Below, in pieces: positions 53,326 to 61,646 of a DNA stretch of 64,000 nt. The stretch's first letter is position 1. Every line of letters starts with the position of its first letter. The notes beneath the pieces were generated by a model. That model was not told the origin of the DNA and did no database searches. It saw only the letters and a program-made list of their open reading frames with translations. Both the position numbers and the translations under genes were made by a program. This DNA comes from Acidovorax sp. DW039 (GTDB lineage Bacteria; Pseudomonadota; Gammaproteobacteria; Burkholderiales; Burkholderiaceae_C). Where the stretch lies: the NCBI RefSeq assembly GCF_037101375.1, contig NZ_AP029019.1, positions 1,302,001 through 1,366,000 of the forward strand. The letters run 5' to 3'.

Positions 53326-53485
53326 GGTGGCAGGTTCTGAAGCGAAAGGCTGAGACCTCGCTCTTTGTGAGCGCTCCGTCCTTCACTTCTTCCTTTCCGT
53401 CTTGCGCCCCCGGTTGGCTTGCCCACCGGGGGCGCGCTGTTTCAGCCCCTGGCTGCTCCACCAAAAAGGGATAAGCTTCGCCCCC

Positions 53486-54598
53486 ATGCGCGTATTCAAT
53501 TGCGACCACTGCGGTCATCTGGTTTTTTTTGACAGCGTGCAATGCCTGAACTGCGGCAGCACGCTGGCCTTCGTGCCAGACCAGCTGACCATGGCAGCCC
53601 TCACCCCCGCGTCGCAAGACGGGCCGGACCTGTGGCGCCGCATGGGCGAGCGCGGTGCCACCACGGGCGCTACGGGCAAGCTCTACCGCATGTGCCACAA
53701 CCGCACAGCGCACGGCGCCTGCAACTTTGCGGTGCCCGCCAACGACTATTCCCCACTGTGCGTGTCCTGCCGTCAGACGCGGGTGCTGCCGGACTTGTCG
53801 GTGCCCGGCAACTTGGGCCGTTGGCAGCTGACCGAAGCGGCCAAACGCCAACTGTTCTACACCCTGGCCCGGTTGGGGCTCGAGCCCGTGTCTGGCCGAC
53901 CCGCGCCGGTGTTCGAGTTTCTGGCCGAATGGCCGGGCGGCCCGCAGGTGCTGACCGGTCATCAAGGCGGCACCATCACCCTGAATGTGGCCGAGGCCGA
54001 CGACGACGAGCGCGCCCGCCGCCGCATCGCGCTGGGGGAGCCCTACCGCACCCTGATTGGCCACCTGCGGCATGAGTCGGGCCATTTTTACTGGGACCAA
54101 CTGGTGCAGGGCGGTGCCCGTCTGGAGGATTTCCGCAAAGTGTTCGGCGATGAGCGGACCGATTACGCCGCGGCCCTGCAGGCCCATTACGCCAAGGGCG
54201 CGGACTTGGGCCCATGGGCCGAGAAACACGTCAGCGCCTACGCCTCTGCCCACCCTTGGGAAGACTGGGCGGAGACCTGGGCCCACTACCTGCACATGGT
54301 GGACCTGCTGGAAACTGCCGCCAGCTACCAGTTGGGGGTCACGGTGCCCACACCGCTGTCCAGCCCCCAGCCTGGCCTGCGCCACACCGTGGCAGACCCA
54401 TTTGGCAGCCCGGCCCCCAGCTTTGACGACATGGTGAGCCAGTGGGTGCCTGTGACCTTGCTGCTCAACAGCCTGAACCGCAGCCTGGGCCAGAGCGATG
54501 CTTACCCCTTTGCCTTGTCAGCAGGGGCCATGGTCAAACTGCGGTTTGTGCATGAGCTGGTGCAAGGGGCGCGGCAGCAGCCCGTGCCGGTAGTCTGA
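53486..54598 (+). CDS. Putative zinc-binding metallopeptidase with N-terminal zinc ribbon
   Basis: 370 aa from ATG 53486. The N-terminus has a zinc ribbon (CDHCGH...CLNCGS), with a further Cys group later (CHNRTAHGACNF...CVSCRQT). The peptidase motif HESGH (HExxH) is in LIGHLRHESGHFYWDQLV near residue 197, and SAHPWEDWAETWAHYLHM near 250 supplies a downstream acidic residue and His. This matches the bacterial 'putative zinc-binding metallopeptidase' family, whose substrates are unknown. No signal peptide, so probably cytoplasmic. Confidence 0.88.
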   Translation: MRVFNCDHCGHLVFFDSVQCLNCGSTLAFVPDQLTMAALTPASQDGPDLWRRMGERGATTGATGKLYRMCHNRTAHGACNFAVPANDYSPLCVSCRQTRVLPDLSVPGNLGRWQLTEAAKRQLFYTLARLGLEPVSGRPAPVFEFLAEWPGGPQVLTGHQGGTITLNVAEADDDERARRRIALGEPYRTLIGHLRHESGHFYWDQLVQGGARLEDFRKVFGDERTDYAAALQAHYAKGADLGPWAEKHVSAYASAHPWEDWAETWAHYLHMVDLLETAASYQLGVTVPTPLSSPQPGLRHTVADPFGSPAPSFDDMVSQWVPVTLLLNSLNRSLGQSDAYPFALSAGAMVKLRFVHELVQGARQQPVPVV

Positions 54599-54603
54599 AT
54601 ATT

Positions 54604-54660
54604 GATGCTACTAAAAAAGTAGCTGCCTGCGCTTTATCCATAAGCGCTAGAGCCATTTTT
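54604..54660 (+). repeat. Double-hairpin repeat, copy g
   Basis: Hairpin 1 gctact-aaaaa-agtagc and hairpin 2 gcgctt-tatccat-aagcgc, both perfect 6-bp stems, ending agccattttt. It fills the gap between two convergent genes, and its last two T start the stop codon of the leftward DUF1513 gene. The fifth stem pair of hairpin 1 is C-G where other copies have T-A. Confidence 0.87.
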
Positions 54661-55972
54661 ACCTTGATGTTTGAGCCAGCACCCAGTGGTTGTCCATGCG
54701 TGCAGGTTGAAGCGCACCTGCATGCGCAAGGTGCAGGGGCTGGGCGGTCTGGGGCTCGGCGCTTTGCAGCAGGCTGTGGTCCTGCCCTGCCGCCCAGACT
54801 GTGGAGCCGCCTTGTGCGTCAACGGTGCTTGCCAGGGCGCAGACCTCGCTCAGTGCCATGCGGGCGGTGAGCTGGCCCTGCAGGTCAAACCACGCCACGC
54901 AGCCTGCGCGTGGGCAGCTCACGGCCCAGCCGTCAGGCGCAGTCACGATGCTGCCGCCATAGCCTTGCAGAGACAGAGCAGTGTGGGCCTGAGAGGCATG
55001 CAGCGCGGCGGAGGCGTACAGCGTCTGCCCATCAAACCTCGCATGCACAGGGGCCGCAAGGCGATCCGCAGGGGCGTCATGTTCGGCCTGCAAAGCAATG
55101 CCCAGCGTTTTGCCATCCAAACTCCAGGCCAAATGGCGCAGGCTCAGCCGCGGGTCTGGCAGCCGCCATTGGCCCATCAGGCGGCCCGTGGTGGCGTTCA
55201 GCCGTACCAGAGACGAATCCATGCGGTGCATGTCGCGCTTGGCACGCCCTGTCTCGGGGGCGGTGGGAACGCCGCCATTGGCCACCAGCAGGGTGGGGCC
55301 ACCGGGGCTGTGCAGGTCCCAGATCAGCTCATGCGCGTCGATGCCGTGGGTGGGCCATTCGGCCAGCTTTTGCAGTGTGCGGGCATGGCGCACGCCCACC
55401 ACGCTGGCACCGGTTTCCACATCGGTTTCGGTGGTGTAGAGGCATTCACCGTCCTTGCCGACCATGCCTGGCAGGCCAGCCAGCACATGCCCATTGAAGG
55501 TGCGATCCGGAAAGTGGCTGTCGGCCGACTGCCAGTGCCACAGCGCAGTCGCTTGGGCCTGGGCCGGGCACCAGCGCACCAGCCAGTCGCCGGGGCGGCG
55601 TGCCACGGCCACGATGGAGCCATCGGCCAGAGGGAACACGCCGTGGGCACGCGACGGTACTTCCAGCGCTGCGTGTACTTTGAGCCCTGGGCTGTTTTGG
55701 CTGTGTTTGCTGGGGGTGGAGGACACTATGGAGGCTGTGGCCACCAGCAAGCCGATGAAGTAACGGCCTTGCACTTCCCACGCTGCGGCCAGATAGACGG
55801 GGGCGTCAGCCGGTGCTCTTGTGTCGCCTTTCACCCTGGTGGCGACACGCGCCGTGGCTGCCTGCACCGGGCCTGGCAACAAGGCACAGGCCCCCAGGCC
55901 TGCTGCGCCCGCCAGCAAGGCCAAGGCCTGCCTGCGCGGCAGGGCGGGGTGGGGCAGGGTATCAGTCTCCAT
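54659..55972 (-). CDS. DUF1513 family periplasmic protein
   Basis: 437 aa from ATG 55972; an upstream ATG at 55990 is possible. A signal sequence with RR (LPRRQALALLAGAAGLGACAL) suggests Tat or lipoprotein export. The mature part looks like a beta-propeller: repeated blocks such as RAHGVFPLADGSIVAVARRPGDW, FNGHVLAGLPGMVGKDGECLYTTETD and GIDAHELIWD match DUF1513. It is the last gene of the imelysin operon, overlapping the preceding gene by 11 bases. Function unknown; iron-related by context. Confidence 0.88.
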   Translation of the reverse strand: METDTLPHPALPRRQALALLAGAAGLGACALLPGPVQAATARVATRVKGDTRAPADAPVYLAAAWEVQGRYFIGLLVATASIVSSTPSKHSQNSPGLKVHAALEVPSRAHGVFPLADGSIVAVARRPGDWLVRWCPAQAQATALWHWQSADSHFPDRTFNGHVLAGLPGMVGKDGECLYTTETDVETGASVVGVRHARTLQKLAEWPTHGIDAHELIWDLHSPGGPTLLVANGGVPTAPETGRAKRDMHRMDSSLVRLNATTGRLMGQWRLPDPRLSLRHLAWSLDGKTLGIALQAEHDAPADRLAAPVHARFDGQTLYASAALHASQAHTALSLQGYGGSIVTAPDGWAVSCPRAGCVAWFDLQGQLTARMALSEVCALASTVDAQGGSTVWAAGQDHSLLQSAEPQTAQPLHLAHAGALQPARMDNHWVLAQTSR

Positions 55973-57152
55973 CAGCGTCCGAAAAGCCAATGCTCACCTG
56001 CAGTGCAGGGGCCACTTCAGATTCGGCCAGAAACTTCAGCGCGGCCAGGTCCCGTGCCGCCTGCTGGATGGCGGCCTTGCCCTGCACCCCGGTGCGTTGT
56101 ACCTGGGCCATGGATGCATCCACCTTCTGCACCGCCTGCTGCAGCTTGTCGGCCAGCGGGTTCAGGCCCTTGCCGCGCAGGTAGGTGGCCAGCGGTACCA
56201 GCGCGGCTCCGGGCGCGGGCACGTTAGCTGATGCGGCCTGCACCGTCACGCTGCGCAGGCCCTGCCAGGTGGCAGCCCAGGAGGCCAGCGTGGTCTGGCT
56301 GGCGCTGCGCGGGTAGTCGGGGGCTTTGCTGCCTTGCGCTGCACGCAGGGGCTTTTCCATCTGTGCCCAGCGCAGGCGCTCAATGCCCCCTACCCACTGG
56401 TTCACAAACTCGCTGATGGCCTGGGTGGAAGCCTCTTGCTGTTCCTCTGCGCCCCAGTCGGTCTGCGCTGCGTTGGCAAATGTGGCAGCCACGGCGGTGG
56501 CCTCACGGGCTATGTCCAGCGCCACTTCGTTTGCGTAGCCACAGGCGGTGGTGCCCGGCTGTACCGGACGGGTCCACAGTAGCCATTCCAGTGCGGGCAG
56601 GCCCTTGGCCGGTGTGCCAATGCGCTCCATGGCGGCGGCACCTTGCGGCTGGGTTGGTATGGCCTTTTCGATCAACGCCGGGCGGGTGGGTGCAAAGTCA
56701 ATGGCGCGCTGGGTGCGGCGCGCAATCACCGGGCCAATCGCCACGGCAGACAGCGCCTCCCACTCTCCCGCTGTACTGCGCCATGCGCTGCGGGCCTGTT
56801 GCAGCGCGGCTTGCGCATCGGCCCCTGGGCTGGCTTGGCACAGCGCTGCCAGCGCCCCGGCGAGGGCCTGTGCGCTGCGCTCCCAAGCCTGCGCCTGCGG
56901 CGTGGCGTGGTGGGCGTAGATGCCTTGCAGCGCATGCACTGTGTCATAAAAAGGCACGGCCTCGCGTTGCCATGCGGGCCTGCTTTCCGTTGCCTGCGGA
57001 GGCTGTGGGCTTCGCGCCGTCTGTGCATGGGCGCTGCCGTGCAGCCCAGGCATTGGCGCACAGCCCGCCCAGGCCAGCAACAGCGCTGCGGCTAACCGGG
57101 CTGGCAAGGCCTGGCCCGTGGGGGGGAATGGATGGCTATGGCGTGTGCTCAT
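55962..57152 (-). CDS. Imelysin family protein with degenerate GxHxxE motif
   Basis: 396 aa from ATG 57152. Signal peptide with a lipobox-like AGC (AALLLAWAGCAPMPG). The imelysin fold is recognisable from AWRSTAGEWEALSAVAIGP and from GLPALEWLLWTRP, which aligns with the GxHAIEF motif of canonical imelysins but lacks the histidine. The start overlaps the di-heme gene stop by four bases. It may be a binding partner rather than a metal-binding enzyme. Imelysins take part in periplasmic iron handling (EfeO/IrpA relatives). Confidence 0.85.
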   Translation of the reverse strand: MSTRHSHPFPPTGQALPARLAAALLLAWAGCAPMPGLHGSAHAQTARSPQPPQATESRPAWQREAVPFYDTVHALQGIYAHHATPQAQAWERSAQALAGALAALCQASPGADAQAALQQARSAWRSTAGEWEALSAVAIGPVIARRTQRAIDFAPTRPALIEKAIPTQPQGAAAMERIGTPAKGLPALEWLLWTRPVQPGTTACGYANEVALDIAREATAVAATFANAAQTDWGAEEQQEASTQAISEFVNQWVGGIERLRWAQMEKPLRAAQGSKAPDYPRSASQTTLASWAATWQGLRSVTVQAASANVPAPGAALVPLATYLRGKGLNPLADKLQQAVQKVDASMAQVQRTGVQGKAAIQQAARDLAALKFLAESEVAPALQVSIGFSDADGD

Positions 57153-58639
57153 AAGGACTCCACAAACTTCACCAGCGCTTCGCGGTCGGCCTTCTTCATC
57201 TTCAGCACTTCTTCGCGCGCCGCATCGGCCTCGCCGCCGTGCCAGAGGATGGCCTCCAGCACGCCGCGTGCGCGGCCATCGTGCAGCAGCCGGGTGTGGC
57301 CGTTCACGTCCTTGATGAGCCCGATGCCCCACAGCGGCGGGGTCTTCCACTGGCGGCCATTGGCACCAAAGTCGGGTCGCCCATCTGCCAGCCGCTCGCC
57401 CATGTCGTGCAGCAGCAGGTCGGTGTAGGGCCAGATGCGCTGGCCGTTCAATGCCTTGCTCGTCAGGTGCGGAAACGGCCCGCCCTGCGTCACGTAGCTG
57501 GGCCGGTGGCAGGTTGCGCACTGGGCTTGCGCAAACAGGGCCTGCCCGCGCAGCACCTGGGCGTCCTGGGGGTTGCGGCGTGCGGCGGGGGCCAGGGTGG
57601 CCTGGTAGAAGATCACATCGTCCAGCGTCTTGTCGTCAATCTCCACGCCGCTCTGGCCTTGCGCCGCAGCACTCTTGCCGCTGGGTGCGGCCAGGCAGTC
57701 CTTCTGCGCCGGGGTGCAGGCTTCGTTCGCAAAATGGCGCGAGGTGATGCCCATGTCGCCCAGAAAGGCCCCGCCCGTCTGGTGCGCAATGGTGGCCACG
57801 TTGGCCTTCCAGCCAAAGCGGCCCAGCATCATCCGGCCCGAGGGGGCGTCCCACACCTGATTGGGGGTGCCCTTGATGGGGCCAGGCGCAGCCGCCTGGT
57901 CTGCCGCGTTGGCCAGGATGTCGGCCTCGGCAATGGCTTCGAGCAGGCCCACGCCGATGATCTGCGGGGCAATGCGCGGGCTCAGCATCACATCGGGGTG
58001 CATGGGGCCGTAGCCCAGCTCGGCAAAGCCGTACACGGGCTTTTGCAGCGCGTAGGACGTGCCATCAGAAAACTTGCCCTTGACGGTGTCGTAGCGCAGC
58101 GTGACGCGGCCCTCGGGCTTCACACCCTGGATGGCGGCGTTGTTGAACTGGTCGCCATAGACGGGGTCAGGCCTGGGGCCGCCGTGCGCATCCGTGCCGG
58201 GGATGGACAGGCGGATCAGCAGCGCCACCGTGGGGTCCTTGGTCTCACCCAGGCGGTTGAAGATGGCGGGCGGCTCGCCCCGGCCATCCTGCACATGGCA
58301 GCCCCCGCAAGACCGCGCGATGAAGTGCGGGCCCAGGCCATCGCGGGCCTTGGTGGAAGCCGGTGCCTCCACCCAGTTGCGGCGAAAGAATGAGTTGCCA
58401 ATCACAAAGCGCGTGCGCTCGTCGTCGGGCAGGTTGGCAGCAGGGAACGAAAAGGCATTGCGCCCCGTGGCGTACACCGTGGTGTCTCCGCCGGTCTTCT
58501 CGCCCAGCGGGTCTGGCTGGGGTGCGGCCGTCAAGGCACCAAAGCCCAGGCCCCCCAGGGCGATCACCCCCATGCTGGCTGCTGCCAGGCGCAAGGCGCG
58601 CCTGCTTTGATGGAGACGTTTGGCTTGCGGAATCTGCAT
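57149..58639 (-). CDS. Di-heme oxidoreductase (DUF1111 family)
   Basis: 496 aa from ATG 58639, two bases after the upstream imelysin stop; a TTG at 58645 is an alternative. Signal sequence in residues 1 to about 38. Two c-type haem sites are visible: CGGCH (near residue 115) and CATCH (near 390, in AQCATCHRPSYV). The protein resembles MauG/cytochrome c peroxidase-like thiol oxidoreductases of DUF1111. In imelysin operons it is thought to act on iron redox state in the periplasm. Confidence 0.9.
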   Translation of the reverse strand: MQIPQAKRLHQSRRALRLAAASMGVIALGGLGFGALTAAPQPDPLGEKTGGDTTVYATGRNAFSFPAANLPDDERTRFVIGNSFFRRNWVEAPASTKARDGLGPHFIARSCGGCHVQDGRGEPPAIFNRLGETKDPTVALLIRLSIPGTDAHGGPRPDPVYGDQFNNAAIQGVKPEGRVTLRYDTVKGKFSDGTSYALQKPVYGFAELGYGPMHPDVMLSPRIAPQIIGVGLLEAIAEADILANAADQAAAPGPIKGTPNQVWDAPSGRMMLGRFGWKANVATIAHQTGGAFLGDMGITSRHFANEACTPAQKDCLAAPSGKSAAAQGQSGVEIDDKTLDDVIFYQATLAPAARRNPQDAQVLRGQALFAQAQCATCHRPSYVTQGGPFPHLTSKALNGQRIWPYTDLLLHDMGERLADGRPDFGANGRQWKTPPLWGIGLIKDVNGHTRLLHDGRARGVLEAILWHGGEADAAREEVLKMKKADREALVKFVESL

Positions 58640-58641
58640 GT

Positions 58642-59865
58642 TCAAGGCTGCACCAGCGTCAGTTTGGTGATGCCGATGGCGTTGGCCGCGGCGACCAGGT
58701 CCTTGCTTTGCTGCGTGAGGCTGTCGATGGCCTTCTGGATGCGCTGGCGGCCAGGGGCCTCCTTGCCGCCGATGATTTCGCGGTCAAACGGGGCCTGTAT
58801 TGCCTCGGTTGCGGCGACCGACGCGGCTATCTGCTGCGTGGTCTTCTCGGCCAGGGCTGCGTCATTGGCAGCCACCAGGTCGCGCAGCGATGGGCCTGCC
58901 AGCAGCGTGCCGTCGGCTTGCTGGTACTTGCCCAGCCACACGTTCTGAATGCCCTTGGCATTGGTCACCGCGTCGCGGTGGGTGTTGTCGGAAAAGCAGG
59001 AGTGCTCGTCTTCCTGGTCCTGGCTGTTGAGGGCTACTTCCAGCCGCTCGCCCGCCAGCTCGCCGCGCGACAGCGACCCCAGCCCCACCAGCATCTTGCG
59101 CACCGATTCGCGGTTGCCCTGTACAAAGCGCGCGCGGTAGTTGTTCTTCACATCGGGTGCCCAGGCCTTGACCAGCGTGGTGAGGTCGTCAATCAACAGC
59201 TCCGTCACCACGTTCAGGTACTGGCGTCGGCGGTCTGCGTTGGGGGCCTTGCCGTCCACAAAATCTTCAAAGTTGCGGTCACCGGGGCCGGTTTCCGAAA
59301 GGTCCTGACCCCACAGGAAGAACTCGATGGCATGCCAGCCGGTGGCAATGTTTTCTTCGCCGCCGCGCTCATTCTGGGCTGCGAGGTTCTTTTTGTTGAT
59401 CACGAACTTGCGGTTGTTCACCAGCCCGGCGTTGGGCTTGCCCTGCACGCTGTCCACAAACGATTCGTCCATGGGCCAGGCATTGATGCGGCCTTCAGGG
59501 CCTTTGTCGTTGTCGATGGGGCCGCCGTAGAAGCGGAAGGCTTCGGTCTGCCCATAGAACTCGCGCGCGGCCAGCCAGGTCTTGCGGGCCTCGGCCAGGG
59601 TTGCAGCAGAAGGCTGCACAGTGAAGGCGCTGATGGCCGTTTGCATCGCCTTGGCAGCATTCAGGGTGTCGCTGTAGCTGGTGTGAACAAGGTGCGCATA
59701 GTGCGCCACCACCTGCTGGGCTGTGGCGCTGCTGTCGTTCGTGCTGGCTGTGCTGGGCGCAGGCAGCGAAGGTGTCTGCGCCCAGGCTGTGCCAACCGCT
59801 GCGCCCCATGTGCCCACGCAAAGTGCCAAGGCGGAAAGAATCGGGGTGAGCGGTGCGGTTTGCAT
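58642..59865 (-). CDS. Imelysin family iron-regulated protein (IrpA-like)
   Basis: 407 aa from ATG 59865, preceded by aggag. Signal peptide (LTPILSALALCVGTWGAAVGTAWA). The canonical motif GWHAIEFFLWGQDL (GxHxxE) is intact near residue 177. RPSQ-like FRFYGGPIDNDKGPEGRINAWP and the following segments match IrpA. It is the first gene of the four-gene iron operon and lies 113 bases after a Fur-like site. A periplasmic iron-binding role is known for the family; the mechanism is not. Confidence 0.92.
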   Translation of the reverse strand: MQTAPLTPILSALALCVGTWGAAVGTAWAQTPSLPAPSTASTNDSSATAQQVVAHYAHLVHTSYSDTLNAAKAMQTAISAFTVQPSAATLAEARKTWLAAREFYGQTEAFRFYGGPIDNDKGPEGRINAWPMDESFVDSVQGKPNAGLVNNRKFVINKKNLAAQNERGGEENIATGWHAIEFFLWGQDLSETGPGDRNFEDFVDGKAPNADRRRQYLNVVTELLIDDLTTLVKAWAPDVKNNYRARFVQGNRESVRKMLVGLGSLSRGELAGERLEVALNSQDQEDEHSCFSDNTHRDAVTNAKGIQNVWLGKYQQADGTLLAGPSLRDLVAANDAALAEKTTQQIAASVAATEAIQAPFDREIIGGKEAPGRQRIQKAIDSLTQQSKDLVAAANAIGITKLTLVQP

Positions 59866-59977
59866 GAGGACTCCTGTGAGGTGATGGCAGCCAGCCGCAG
59901 CGTTGAAGCCGCCGCTTGCCAGAGAAAGGACTGCGTCCACCGGAAGTGGAGCAGCAGAGGTGAATCTTCTATTTTAT

Positions 59978-59996
59978 GTGAATGATATTGATTTGT
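59978..59996 (-). promoter_or_regulatory. Candidate Fur box upstream of the imelysin operon
   Basis: The 19-base stretch gtgaatgatattgatttgt matches the 19-base Fur consensus gataatgataatcattatc at 12 positions by my count. It lies in an AT-rich segment 113 bases before the first gene of an operon whose family is iron-regulated. Confidence 0.5.
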
Positions 59997-60049
59997 ATTT
60001 GTTTTAATGCCGAGGTGACAAGGGAATAGCTGAAGCACGGCGCGAAAAC

Positions 60050-60694
60050 TCAGCAGGAGCGGATGCTCACCACCGCCTTTCCTTTGATCGCCTTCAGCTT
60101 GGCTGCCATCAGTTCGTATTGTTCCCAGGGAAACGGCACGCCATAACCTTCGGTCTCCCAGTAAGGCGGGTCGAGATAGAACAGTGTGTGAGACCGGTCA
60201 TAGCGATCAATGCACGAGGCCCAGTCCAGGTTCTCGATATACGTCCCCGCAGCCAGGCGTAGATGGGCAGCTGACAAGTTCTCCTCGATTCTTAAGAGAT
60301 TGATGGCTGGCGCCGTCGTGGCGGTGCCGAACGTCTGGCCTGCTACCTTTCCACCAAAGCTCTGCTGCTGCAGGTAGAAGAACCGGGCCGCACGCTGCAC
60401 GTCCGTCAATGTCTCGGGCCGAGTTTCCTGCAGCCACTTGAACACCTGGCGACTGGTGAGTGCCCATTTGAACTGGCGGACGAACTCCTCCAGGTGGTGC
60501 GTCACCACCCGGTAGAGATTGACCAGGTCGCCGTTGACGTCGTTCAGCACCTCGACGTCGGCGGGGTGGCGGGCAAAGAACACGGCTGCTCCGCCCGCGA
60601 AGACTTCCACGTAGCAGCTATGGGGTGGGAACCTGCTCAGCAGCAGGTCGACGAGGCGGCGTTTGCCGCCGATCCAGGGAATGATGGGAGCCAT
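60050..60694 (-). CDS. Dam-type D12 adenine-N6 DNA methyltransferase, C-terminally truncated (prophage)
   Basis: 214 aa. The SAM/DNA motifs of the D12 class are present: IPWIGGKRRLVDLLLSRFP at the N-terminus, VEVFAGGAAVFFARHP and catalytic DPPY (residues 175-178, LFYLDPPYWE). The ORF stops soon after KAVVSI, where intact phage homologues continue for about 50 more residues (usually VVSINDHP...). The tail RSC is probably host-derived. The truncation coincides with the change from phage to chromosomal genes, so this is likely the prophage end. Activity is doubtful. The start overlaps the com gene by 77 bases. Confidence 0.82.
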   Translation of the reverse strand: MAPIIPWIGGKRRLVDLLLSRFPPHSCYVEVFAGGAAVFFARHPADVEVLNDVNGDLVNLYRVVTHHLEEFVRQFKWALTSRQVFKWLQETRPETLTDVQRAARFFYLQQQSFGGKVAGQTFGTATTAPAINLLRIEENLSAAHLRLAAGTYIENLDWASCIDRYDRSHTLFYLDPPYWETEGYGVPFPWEQYELMAAKLKAIKGKAVVSIRSC

Positions 60695-60851
60695 GAGGCC
60701 CTTTCAAGTCTGGCGCTCCCTGGCGCGCTGATGGGGGGCTCTCGGCCCTCAAGGTATTGATTGCCCCGCAGCGGGGGCATTTGATGACGAGGCGGGTGTA
60801 TTCGCCTTCGCCAAGTTTGCGGGCGCATGCGCCGCATCTGATTTCATTCAT
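60618..60851 (-). CDS. com: Com-like zinc-finger protein (prophage)
   Basis: 77 aa. Two cysteine pairs (Cys6-xx-Cys9 and Cys25-xx-Cys28 in RCGACA and KCPRCGAIN) match Com of phage Mu, the zinc-finger translational activator of mom. The C-terminal half is basic and Pro-rich. The downstream methylase starts inside this gene, as mom does within com in Mu. This supports post-transcriptional control of the methylase by Com. Confidence 0.82.
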   Translation of the reverse strand: MNEIRCGACARKLGEGEYTRLVIKCPRCGAINTLRAESPPSARQGAPDLKGPHGSHHSLDRRQTPPRRPAAEQVPTP

Positions 60852-60894
60852 TGCAAGCCGGTTTCTATGGTTGAAACTTCCGATAGACTCGCCG

Positions 60895-60910
60895 CACTCT
60901 GATCAGAGTG
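60895..60910. promoter_or_regulatory. GATC-centred perfect palindrome upstream of com
   Basis: cactctgatcagagtg, a 16-bp perfect palindrome with a GATC core, flanked by further near-symmetry (ccg...cgg). It lies 44 bases before the com start codon, where a promoter or operator is expected. A Dam site at this place could make com-dam expression methylation-dependent. Confidence 0.5.
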
Positions 60911-60995
60911 GCGGGCCTTGTCGGCTTGCAGGCTGCTTCTGCAGGTTGGGGCTTGGCCAGGTGTTAGCGCACCTAGCCAGGTCGCCCGTCTTTTA

Positions 60996-61646
60996 CTAGT
61001 TTTGGCCCCCTTCCTCGGGCCAGCCCTGAAGAGGGTCAACCGCCAATACCTCTTCGCGGCTCGTCGCGGCCCCTACGAGGTCCTCCAGCCGTTGTCTTGC
61101 GCCGGTCAGCGTACCGTGCACAGTTCTATAGGCGTTATCCAATGCAATGATTCGGGTGGCCAGCTCGGCGCGGTCAATGCCGCGTACTGCGGCGGCCGCG
61201 TCAATCCATGGGGTTTGAGCGCCCGGATCAGCCAGCAAGGCCCTCGCTTCCCCGGTTTGCACTGGCCAGCTTTCCCTTTCGCTGGCGGGATATCGCGCAG
61301 AAATCACCTCCATGCGGCGCTCGTACTCGGAGTTGATGGCCGCAACAACGGCCGCCTTATCGGCTGTCAACCGAGCAGCAATTTCAGCCGCTCGGGATTC
61401 GATTTCAGCGGGGTTGAGCGGCCGCACTTCCCAGCCCTGTAGCCATTGGCCGTTCACTTCTTTGGGGCGCGTTGGCTCCAAGCGGCTGGTGGCGGAGTCA
61501 TAGACCGGAACGGGCTCCAACACCAGGGGGGCGTAACCTTCACAGGGCTCAAAGGGGCTAGGGAACAAGGTGTTCGGATGCCCCGCACGAATCTCGTGCT
61601 CTGTCACTGGCCAGCGGCCATTTTTGGTATCGATGTACTGTGTCAT
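60996..61646 (-). CDS. Phage tail fibre assembly-like protein
   Basis: 216 aa. The N-terminus is short and hydrophilic ([21 protein letters not shown]) and holds [30 protein letters not shown]. Alpha-helical, charged C-terminal segments follow ([44 protein letters not shown]). This is the pattern of caudovirus tail-fibre assembly/chaperone proteins placed after the tail fibre gene. It overlaps the upstream gene by four bases. No exact family is claimed. Confidence 0.65.
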   Translation of the reverse strand: MTQYIDTKNGRWPVTEHEIRAGHPNTLFPSPFEPCEGYAPLVLEPVPVYDSATSRLEPTRPKEVNGQWLQGWEVRPLNPAEIESRAAEIAARLTADKAAVVAAINSEYERRMEVISARYPASERESWPVQTGEARALLADPGAQTPWIDAAAAVRGIDRAELATRIIALDNAYRTVHGTLTGARQRLEDLVGAATSREEVLAVDPLQGWPEEGGQN

